Part shown: positions 31,839 to 38,942 of the stretch, in pieces
Position numbering within the stretch: position 1 is the stretch's first letter
How the letters are laid out: each line of letters begins with the position of its first letter
NCBI GenBank assembly: GCA_017405525.1
Contig: JAFRAH010000021.1
Span: 1 to 64,000, forward strand
DNA: 64,000 nt
Origin: Synergistaceae bacterium
GTDB lineage: Bacteria; Synergistota; Synergistia; Synergistales; Aminobacteriaceae
Direction: 5' to 3'
The notes under the pieces: generated by a model
Database searches by the model: none
What the model was told of the DNA's origin: nothing
Seen by the model: only the letters and a program-made list of their open reading frames with translations
Made by a program: the position numbers and the translations under genes

Positions 31839-34800
31839 CTAAATATCCTTCAGTGCTTCCTCTAGTCCGCTCCAGTCGGCAGCATCAGCACACAACGCAA
31901 TCCTGTCAAAGCGTTCCTTCTCGTCATCGGGTATCTTGTAGGCTCTCAGCATCTCCATAACCCCGTCAATAGAGTCGCTGTCGAACATTCCCGTGAACTC
32001 CTTGATTGCCTCGTAAGCCTCGTAAAGTCTTTCGGGGGTAATCTCCTCCCTGTCCTCGTCTTGGGCATATAGCGGGGCTAATTTCTCTTGACAGCTCCTG
32101 TAGTTCGCCAGCAAGTCAGGCGTGAAGTCGGCTATGCTGTCGGTGTCCTCATTGTTCCCGCACTCTTCAAGGTAGGCGGCCTGCTTCGAGAGCTCCATAG
32201 CACCGATAAGCCTCGCTGAGCTCTTCAGGGCATGGACTTTGATGGTGTAGTTCTTGATGTCCTCGTTGCGCCAGAAATCCTCAATTGCCTTAAGGTTGTT
32301 ATCTATCGAGTTCCAGAACTGCTGAAGTGTCTTCGTGAGTATCGCTTCAGTTGCACAGTTCTTGATGGCCTCAGAGTAGATTAACCCCTCAGTGTGTGAG
32401 TAGAACTCCTCAAGTGCTGAGAGCTCGTGTTGTTGCTCTTCCTGTTCGTCTGACTCTTCCTGCAGCAATATCTTTTCCTGCGGCAGGTACTTTATGAGGG
32501 CGGCCTCAAGGCTTGGCCCTTCAACCGGCTTTGAGAGGTAGTCAGTGAATCCCTCAGCCAGGTACTTGTTCCTTGCACCGCTGACAGCATCGGCAGTAAG
32601 GCAGATTATCGGCGTGTCATGGTTCATTCCGTCATCTTGGGCACGTATCGCGTTCATCGTCTGCGTTCCGTCCATGAATGGCATTCTCTGGTCCATGAGG
32701 ATCAGGTCATACTTCTTTTCGCGGGTTAAGGCGAGTGCTTCCTTGCCTCCTGATGCCGTATCAAGCTGTATCTCAGTCTTGCTGAGGAGATCCTCAATTA
32801 CTGTCAGGTTCATATCCGTATCATCGACCACAAGAAGGTGAGCTTCTGGTGCCTTGAACGACTCCTGATATGCCCTCATTGTGTGGACGTAGCGGTCAAA
32901 TTTGTCGTGGAAGTTTCCTATTGGCTCTTCGGAGATTACTTTTTGCGGTAGGTATATCGTGAACGTTGAGCCCTTCCCGTATTCGCTCTCTACCTCTATG
33001 CGTCCTCCCATGAGCTGGAGGAGGTTGTGAGTTATCGACAGCCCTAACCCGGTGCCTTCAACTGTGTTGTTCTGGACGAGGTCAATACGCTCGAACTTCT
33101 TGAAGAGCTTGGGCAGGTCTTCCTCCTTGATGCCGATTCCCGTATCGCTTATCCTGAAGACGAGGTTGATTGTCTCCCGGCCTTCCTCATCGTAGGTCTT
33201 CCCCCCTGAGACATTGAGCGCAACGCTGCCTTCATGGGTATACTTTACGGCGTTGTTGAGGACGTTCGTTACTACCTGCCTGACTCTTACCTCATCGCCA
33301 TAGAGACCATCAGGCAATTCCTCGTCAACCTTCACCGTGAACGCCAAATCTTTCTGCCGTGCCTTGAAGACAATCATGTTCGTAACGTCATTAAGCACTG
33401 AACTCAGCTTGTAGTCGCTCTCGGCAATCTCCATTTTTCCGGCCTCAATCTTGCTGAAGTCGAGAATGTCATTGATGATTGAGAGAAGATTTTTCCCTGC
33501 GCTCTCAACGTTGCGGGCATATGTCGTGATTCTGTCGCTTGTGCTCTCACGTATGATCATCTCGTTCATGCCAAGAACCGCGTTAATCGGTGTTCGTATC
33601 TCGTGGGACATGTTGGCGAGGAACTCACTTTTTGCCGAATTTGCCCGGCGTGCCTGCTGCATTGCCGCCTTCGCCAGCTCCAGAGCCTCCTCCAACTGTT
33701 CGGAGCGTTCCTGCTGTTCCCTGTGGAGCCTCGTAGTGTCTGACACAAGAATGATGTAGAACCCCGGATTTACCGCGTAAAAGTTGAACTGCTTGTAGAA
33801 TATCTTTCCGTCAATATCGCAGACTATGTTGACCTCATAGAGTGAGTTCTTCTGCGTCCCGAAAGCTATCGAGTCAGGAGCAAGCGAGTGAGCCATCTCG
33901 TATTTCTGCTCGTCAGTCCCGTGAAGTACCGGCACAATCTCATCATGAATGTAGGCGTTGAACGTGTCATGAGGCATCTTAGGGAGAATGCTGCCTTCTG
34001 CCAGGCTGTCGCTCACGGTTATGTGGTAGCGTCCTATGGCCATGTACGCAATCATCTCGAACTGACGGGCTAATATCTTGTCCACTATGGTCTGGTATAC
34101 CTTTGAGTTGTTGCACTCCCTCTCAGTGATGAAGGCTATTACGTGGCCGTTCAGGGGGTTGCGTGTTATCATGGCCGAGAACTCAACGTAGCAGATATTC
34201 CCGCTTGCACGACGTGATAGGAGCACCTGCCTTGTCCCTACCTTGCCCTTCACGTATGCATCAAGGAGGGCATCAACGCTGAATGTCTCAGTGAGCTTCT
34301 TGCGTTCCATGAAGTTGATGTAGTGCCTTGTCCGTGCCTTGAGCATCTCCGAATAGACTTCATGTTCCCTGTCAGTCGGGAAGAGGTCTTTTCCCCGGAC
34401 TTCCTCCAGAACGTCAAGCGTTATGTCTACCCTGAACATTCCGAGCGTGAACTTGTCCTGATGGTAGAAGTTCTGGCCTATTGCGTCGTAGCTTGTCCTG
34501 ATTTTCTCCTCGTAGTTCTTGAACAGCGTAATATCCGAAAACGTAATGTACACATAATTTTCACCGGCCACCGTGATAAATGCAAAGTGAGCGTTGCACC
34601 ATATGATGTTGTCCTTTGAGGTAACGCTCCGTATCTGTATGCTGTGGGAATTGTCGGGGGCTTCATGGTGTTCGAGCATGTGGCTGACTAGCGGCATGTC
34701 TTCGGGGTAAATGGTTTCGCTGAAGGCCGGGAAGTTGCCTGAACTGTTCTCCATCATCGCAGAATATTCGGGGGACGCAAAGACGGTTTCAGGTTCTCCG

Positions 34801-34892
34801 TTGTCATGGGTACAGATGAGGATAGCACTATTTCCCAGCTGTCTTATGGTCTCGATAAAATTTTTCCGTTCATCCTGAGGGGAATTGCACAT
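31839..34892 (-). CDS. Hybrid sensor histidine kinase (PAS-HisKA-HATPase-REC-HPt)
   Basis: The 1017-residue cytoplasmic protein has no clear membrane segment. Its order is an N-terminal PAS-like region (about 20-130), two further sensor regions up to residue 390, and a short coiled coil. HisKA follows with the phospho-His in FLANMSHEIRTPINAVLG. The ATPase carries GTGLGLSITHNLLQLMGG, the receiver has VVDDTDMN and LILMDQRMPFMDG, and a C-terminal HPt domain has VHALKSSARLIGAMEL. All phosphorelay residues appear intact. The start is ATG 34892 or TTG 34895, with AAGGAG about 12-14 bases upstream. Partner of the regulator at 31124; signal unknown. Confidence 0.92.
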   Translation of the reverse strand: MCNSPQDERKNFIETIRQLGNSAILICTHDNGEPETVFASPEYSAMMENSSGNFPAFSETIYPEDMPLVSHMLEHHEAPDNSHSIQIRSVTSKDNIIWCNAHFAFITVAGENYVYITFSDITLFKNYEEKIRTSYDAIGQNFYHQDKFTLGMFRVDITLDVLEEVRGKDLFPTDREHEVYSEMLKARTRHYINFMERKKLTETFSVDALLDAYVKGKVGTRQVLLSRRASGNICYVEFSAMITRNPLNGHVIAFITERECNNSKVYQTIVDKILARQFEMIAYMAIGRYHITVSDSLAEGSILPKMPHDTFNAYIHDEIVPVLHGTDEQKYEMAHSLAPDSIAFGTQKNSLYEVNIVCDIDGKIFYKQFNFYAVNPGFYIILVSDTTRLHREQQERSEQLEEALELAKAAMQQARRANSAKSEFLANMSHEIRTPINAVLGMNEMIIRESTSDRITTYARNVESAGKNLLSIINDILDFSKIEAGKMEIAESDYKLSSVLNDVTNMIVFKARQKDLAFTVKVDEELPDGLYGDEVRVRQVVTNVLNNAVKYTHEGSVALNVSGGKTYDEEGRETINLVFRISDTGIGIKEEDLPKLFKKFERIDLVQNNTVEGTGLGLSITHNLLQLMGGRIEVESEYGKGSTFTIYLPQKVISEEPIGNFHDKFDRYVHTMRAYQESFKAPEAHLLVVDDTDMNLTVIEDLLSKTEIQLDTASGGKEALALTREKKYDLILMDQRMPFMDGTQTMNAIRAQDDGMNHDTPIICLTADAVSGARNKYLAEGFTDYLSKPVEGPSLEAALIKYLPQEKILLQEESDEQEEQQHELSALEEFYSHTEGLIYSEAIKNCATEAILTKTLQQFWNSIDNNLKAIEDFWRNEDIKNYTIKVHALKSSARLIGAMELSKQAAYLEECGNNEDTDSIADFTPDLLANYRSCQEKLAPLYAQDEDREEITPERLYEAYEAIKEFTGMFDSDSIDGVMEMLRAYKIPDDEKERFDRIALCADAADWSGLEEALKDI

Positions 34893-34953
34893 CAAATTTT
34901 TCTTAACTCCTTAATATATTTTGCGAGGTACGGCTAAATTATATTACGACACA

Positions 34954-34990
34954 GAAAAAAACGGACACCCGATTAACTCAGAGCGTCCGC
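34954..34990 (-). terminator. Terminator of the operon ending with the aminotransferase
   Basis: CGGAC (34962-34966) pairs with GTCCG (34985-34989), and A-rich 34954-34961 gives a T-run on the minus strand. Confidence 0.6.
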
Positions 34991-35016
34991 AAAAATCCGG
35001 CAAGAGGCAGCCCGTT

Positions 35017-36108
35017 TCACTTCATGATTTCCGACCTGATTATGTTCATTCCCTCACGTACAAGCTCAAGGTCTGCCTGACTTCCCATGTGCCCAATGCG
35101 GAAGACCTTACCCGACAAGCTCCCATAGTTCCCGCCGACTGCAAGCCCCTTAGCCCTGAGTGATGCGTCAAGTTCCGGCCATGTGAGATTTTCCGGGACG
35201 TAGAAGGCCGTTACAGTGGGTGATGAGATCCCTTCAGACTTCGGGAAGAGCTTCAGCCCCATCTCACGCCCAAGCTCCCGGCATAACTTGGCGGCTTCTT
35301 CGTGGCGTTCAAGTACTGACGTTAAACCCTCGCGCATAATCATGTTCAGGGAGATATTGAGTGCCTTCATTGCGTGCCAGTCGTGGGTGTAGGGCATGTA
35401 GTGGACTTCCGGGACGTTCTTCCAGCCTGTGAAAGCCTCATAGCCTGGGTAGTTCACGCTGTCGATTACGTCCCATGCTCTTGGAGACACTGAGGCAACC
35501 GAGAGCGACGGGGTGAGGGACAAAACTTTTTGGCTTCCGAGTAGTCCAATGTCAATACCTGATGCGTCAACGTCAAGGGGTGCACCTCCTGCGCTAGAGA
35601 CGAAATCCACAACGAACAGTGCCCCGACCTCATGAGCAGCCTCCCCGATTTCCCGGAGGCATTGGGCGGGTATGAGTGTCCCTGAAGGTGTCTCGCAGTG
35701 GACGGCAGTAATGACCTTTGGGCGGAACTTCAGGACGTGCTCCCGAACTCTTTCTGGATCAGGAACGTCATCATAAGGGAACGAGCAAATCTCAGCCTCA
35801 ACCCCGAATGATTCTGCCATGTCAGCGAAACCATCACCGAACAACCCCGACGAGACAGCAAGCATCTTTTCGCCGGGTCTGAGTGTGCACTTGAGGGAGG
35901 CCCATAATATGGACATGGCCTCGCCTGAAGTGATGACTATATCGTTTTGTGTGTGGAGTAATCTGCGGGTTAAGTTCTGGTTTTCCCGGTAGAGTGCGAA
36001 AAATTCATCCTCAAGGTCAGAGCTTGCGTAGTCGTTGAGCCAGGCCTTGCGGATCTCTTCGGGTATTCTTACTGGGCCGGGGATGAGCCCGATTCTGTAG
36101 CGTTCCAT
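35017..36108 (-). CDS. Class V aminotransferase (alanine--glyoxylate / serine--pyruvate type)
   Basis: The 363-residue PLP enzyme shows LIPGPVRIPEEIRKAW at the N-terminus, a substrate loop near TSGEAMSILWASL, the cofactor Asp in FVVDFVSSAGG, and the PLP-binding Lys in LLGSQKVLSL. This pattern is that of alanine--glyoxylate, serine--pyruvate or phosphonoacetaldehyde-type aminotransferases. Exact substrate cannot be read. It is the last gene of the operon running from 41888. Its start overlaps the stop of the 159-residue periplasmic protein. Confidence 0.9.
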   Translation of the reverse strand: MERYRIGLIPGPVRIPEEIRKAWLNDYASSDLEDEFFALYRENQNLTRRLLHTQNDIVITSGEAMSILWASLKCTLRPGEKMLAVSSGLFGDGFADMAESFGVEAEICSFPYDDVPDPERVREHVLKFRPKVITAVHCETPSGTLIPAQCLREIGEAAHEVGALFVVDFVSSAGGAPLDVDASGIDIGLLGSQKVLSLTPSLSVASVSPRAWDVIDSVNYPGYEAFTGWKNVPEVHYMPYTHDWHAMKALNISLNMIMREGLTSVLERHEEAAKLCRELGREMGLKLFPKSEGISSPTVTAFYVPENLTWPELDASLRAKGLAVGGNYGSLSGKVFRIGHMGSQADLELVREGMNIIRSEIMK

Positions 36109-36548
36109 GATGACAATATCACCTCAGCAAATTCAGACAGCTCGTTTTCGTTCAGTGAGCTGCTTTCTATTGTGAGAGTGATATTATCACCGGCATCAAT
36201 GGCAAGGACAAGCGGCATAAATGATTGACGTTCCACTATTGCCTTGTGTCCTGATACAGTGAGGAGCTTGAACCCTGCATCAGTTGGCATCATTCCCTCA
36301 GCGTCATTCACACTGTCAGGGACGTAGAGGCTTCCTGTACCTGCTCCTTCAGTGAGTATGACCTCAAGCGTACCTTTGGGTGCTTCGCGGGTGTATGTCC
36401 TGTAGACCGCCCTGCAAGACCCGACGAGTGGCACTACGTTTTCGCTGACTGAGTGCCATTCACCGGCAACGTCAGGGAGCTCATAGGCTGATGCATGACC
36501 TGAGAGCATTACGGCCATGATGAGGGAGGCTGTGATTATTCTTCGCAT
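36069..36548 (-). CDS. Unknown exported protein, 159 aa
   Basis: ATG 36548 follows AAAGGAGGTG, an almost perfect ribosome site. A signal peptide of about 21 residues (MRRIITASLIMAVMLSGHASA) precedes a small beta-rich domain with LPDVAGEWHSVSE and GTLEVILTEGAGTGSLYVPD. The pattern of alternating strands is that of a small lipocalin-like or barrel domain. I do not recognise a family. It overlaps DUF4416 upstream and the aminotransferase downstream by 40 bases, which fits tight co-translation. Confidence 0.75.
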   Translation of the reverse strand: MRRIITASLIMAVMLSGHASAYELPDVAGEWHSVSENVVPLVGSCRAVYRTYTREAPKGTLEVILTEGAGTGSLYVPDSVNDAEGMMPTDAGFKLLTVSGHKAIVERQSFMPLVLAIDAGDNITLTIESSSLNENELSEFAEVILSSWNATESGSSPAQ

Positions 36549-37051
36549 TCTTTCACCTCCTTTAGCCATAATTTGCGGACCTGTGAGAGAAATTCATCAT
36601 ATGCCCTGCTCGCAAAGTCCGGGAAAGTGTAGTCAAAGCTCTGCCACTTCTTGAACCTGTAACGCAAAGTAACCTCCCCATAAATCCCGTCGCGCAAGTA
36701 TATTCTGTGGGCATGGTCTTTCGTTGAGGCAAGTACTAGCCTTGCACCGTCGACATATCCCGGGTCAATGTTCACGGCTCTTATTGGCTGCCTGCTGCGT
36801 GCCTCTATGCTGATGGCCTGGTGCTTCCAGTCTGCGAGTCCTCCCGCGTCAACAAGTCCGGGAAAGCACACGAACACCCGCGACAATTCCGGGGCTATGT
36901 CGTGGTAGTAGTCTGTCTTGTCGAATGGTACAGGGCTGCTTATGAGCTCAGGGCATCCCCATAAATTCGTGAGCTCCTCAATGCTCCACCTCAGCAAATC
37001 ATCATCGGGGTAAAGTATTCCTGTAATGCGCTTAACTTTTGGGTGTCTCAT
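36536..37051 (-). CDS. DUF4416 family protein
   Basis: The 171-residue soluble protein matches the DUF4416 pattern: KRITGILYPDDDLL, PFDKTDYYHDIAPEL, the core VNIDPGYVDGARLVLASTKD, and HRIYLRDGIYGEVTLRY with KKWQSFDYTFPDF near the C-terminus. The family is widespread in anaerobes and has no proven function. It overlaps the 320-residue upstream gene by four bases (ATGA type) in an ftsY-led string. Confidence 0.88.
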   Translation of the reverse strand: MRHPKVKRITGILYPDDDLLRWSIEELTNLWGCPELISSPVPFDKTDYYHDIAPELSRVFVCFPGLVDAGGLADWKHQAISIEARSRQPIRAVNIDPGYVDGARLVLASTKDHAHRIYLRDGIYGEVTLRYRFKKWQSFDYTFPDFASRAYDEFLSQVRKLWLKEVKECEE

Positions 37052-38010
37052 ATTGTGTCGTAATATCCTTCATGTTCTCTTGACTGTCCGGCCGCAAGCA
37101 ACGCCATAGCCTGCGGGCCAATGCTCCCTATAACGTCATCAGGCCGCCTCATCGTTAGGGGTTCTGGCTGAATGGGCTCGTCCTTCTGTTCGGGGGGGGC
37201 TGGCTCCAGGGCTGGTTCTGGGGGTTGTACCTTCTTAGTGGCTGACTTCTTGCGCTTGGGCATCTGAATATCCAGGTAGCCCTGAAGTTGTCCCTGCCAC
37301 TCGCAAGCCCTGAAACCTTTAGTGCGTCCTTTGGGTGGCTCGCTAAGCCTCTGCCATTTCCCGCCCATTGCCTCAATCTCCTTCACCCATGACTGACCTA
37401 CTGCCGCCCACCATGTTATGTCCTGGGCATCGTTGAGGTCTTCCGTGCAGTCATCAACCGTGAAGATTCCCGGCTTGAGTTTTCGGAAGGCAATGAACCT
37501 TGCACCATTGAGCCCCTCAAGACGTACGATGAACTCATCACGTTCCGGGAGCTCCGAGGCGTTGAGCTTTTCGAGCCCTGAACCGAACATGTTTATTGCT
37601 GTGTCGTTGAGCCTGAGAACACCGCGTGAAGTTATCGCGAAGGGAACGGGAGCGTCCCACCATTGGGGATATTGCGGCTCATCGGGGTATATTGCCGTCT
37701 CTAACGTGTTGATGAATGCGCCGGTTGTCTCAACGTAGAGTGCTCTTGCCTCGTCAGGGTACTCTATCTCTTCGGGGTTGATGGGACGGATGATATTACG
37801 TGAGGCAAGTTGCGGGAGTGTCTTCACCATGGCATCAGCACAACCGCGTTCAACGAGGAACACTAACTGCCCCTTAGTGAGGACGATGACATCACCAGAG
37901 TCGGGGATATAGACGGCGTATTCAGCGGCAGAACCGAAGAGCGTCCGCAAGAAGTACAGAAGCGTTGAGTCTGGTGTTAGGGACTTGAGGCTGTAATCTC
38001 TCTCGTTCAC
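37048..38010 (-). CDS. Unknown 320-aa protein with Pro/Glu linker and C8 tract
   Basis: Residues 1-240 appear globular and soluble, with Trp-rich segments (QWWDAPVPFAITSRGV, DITWWAAVGQSWVKEIEAMG). Residues 250-290 are a Lys then Pro/Glu-rich linker (KRKKSATKK, PPEPALEPAPP), and a short C-terminal helix follows. No family recognised. The linker contains a run of eight C (coding strand) at 37192-37199; a slip would alter only the last 50 residues or so. It lies between ftsY and DUF4416 with four-base overlaps on both sides. Confidence 0.75.
   Translation of the reverse strand: MNERDYSLKSLTPDSTLLYFLRTLFGSAAEYAVYIPDSGDVIVLTKGQLVFLVERGCADAMVKTLPQLASRNIIRPINPEEIEYPDEARALYVETTGAFINTLETAIYPDEPQYPQWWDAPVPFAITSRGVLRLNDTAINMFGSGLEKLNASELPERDEFIVRLEGLNGARFIAFRKLKPGIFTVDDCTEDLNDAQDITWWAAVGQSWVKEIEAMGGKWQRLSEPPKGRTKGFRACEWQGQLQGYLDIQMPKRKKSATKKVQPPEPALEPAPPEQKDEPIQPEPLTMRRPDDVIGSIGPQAMALLAAGQSREHEGYYDTI
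37192..37199. repeat. G8/C8 tract in the 320-aa gene
   Basis: Eight G on the plus strand encode Ala-Pro-Pro in the linker of the minus-strand gene. This is a borderline length for slippage, and the effect would be limited to the C-terminal tail. Confidence 0.9.
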
Positions 38011-38930
38011 GGATTGACTTCCATTAGGGCACTGGCGAAATCACTGGGGCTGAATGTATCGAGGTCATCAGCTCCCTCACCTAGTCCTATATATCGAACG
38101 GGTATATGTAGCTTCCGGGCAATAGGGATTACTACTCCGCCTTTGGCCGTGTTGTCGTATTTCGTGAGGATTATTGACGTTACGGGGATGATTGCGTTGA
38201 AGGTTTCAGCCTGAGCTACCGAGTTCTGACCAAGCACAGCATCAAGCACTAGGACGACTTCAAGCCTCTCACTTCCTGCCTCCCTGAGCAATACCCTGTG
38301 AATCTTCTTGAGCTCCTCCATCAGGTTATGCTTGTCGTGGAGTCTTCCTGCCGTGTCGACAATGAGGACATCAGCCCGTGAAGATTCTGCGGCCTTCCAC
38401 GCGTCGAACGAGACTGCCGCCGGATCTGAACCCTGCCCCTGAGCTATGACCCTGACACCCGAACGTTCACCCCAGACCTTGAGCTGTTCTGTTGCTGCTG
38501 CCCTGAATGTGTCTGCGGCGGCCATGACTACATGTTTTCCCTGACGCGTGAACATTGATGCGAGTTTTCCCGCTGAGGTTGTCTTGCCGCTGCCATTTAC
38601 CCCGGCCATGAGGAGAACTAGGGGGGTATGTTCGAGGCTGAAGGGCTGTCCCATTCCCGGAACTGACTCAAGCTCACTGGTTATCTTGGCGGTAAATATC
38701 TCCTTGAGTCCTGAAGGGTCTTTTATGCCCTTGCGTTTTGCCTCGTTCTTCAGGAAGTCTACAGCCTCCTCCGTGAAATCAAGGCCAGTGTCGCCGGATA
38801 TTAGCTGTTCTTCGAGGTTGTCCCAGAAATCAGCGTCAAATTTCCCGGACGAGAAGAGACGGGAGATGCCGGAGCTCCATTTTTCGCGCACGCCCTTGAG
38901 CTTCTCGCGTAACTTTGCGAATACGGCCAT
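38007..38930 (-). CDS. ftsY: Signal recognition particle receptor, NG domain only
   Basis: The 307-residue GTPase docks the SRP-ribosome complex at the membrane. The N domain (about 1-90) has the usual helical bundle, and the G domain has GVNGSGKTTSAGKLA, DTAGRLHDKHNLMEEL and TKYDNTAKGG. It lacks the long acidic A domain found in Escherichia coli FtsY and starts MAVFAKLREKLK. The gene directly upstream (12 bases) encodes a 981-residue acidic protein with a membrane helix, which might supply an equivalent in trans (inference). It overlaps the next gene by four bases. Confidence 0.95.
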   Translation of the reverse strand: MAVFAKLREKLKGVREKWSSGISRLFSSGKFDADFWDNLEEQLISGDTGLDFTEEAVDFLKNEAKRKGIKDPSGLKEIFTAKITSELESVPGMGQPFSLEHTPLVLLMAGVNGSGKTTSAGKLASMFTRQGKHVVMAAADTFRAAATEQLKVWGERSGVRVIAQGQGSDPAAVSFDAWKAAESSRADVLIVDTAGRLHDKHNLMEELKKIHRVLLREAGSERLEVVLVLDAVLGQNSVAQAETFNAIIPVTSIILTKYDNTAKGGVVIPIARKLHIPVRYIGLGEGADDLDTFSPSDFASALMEVNP

Positions 38931-38942
38931 GCTCTCAGCCCT

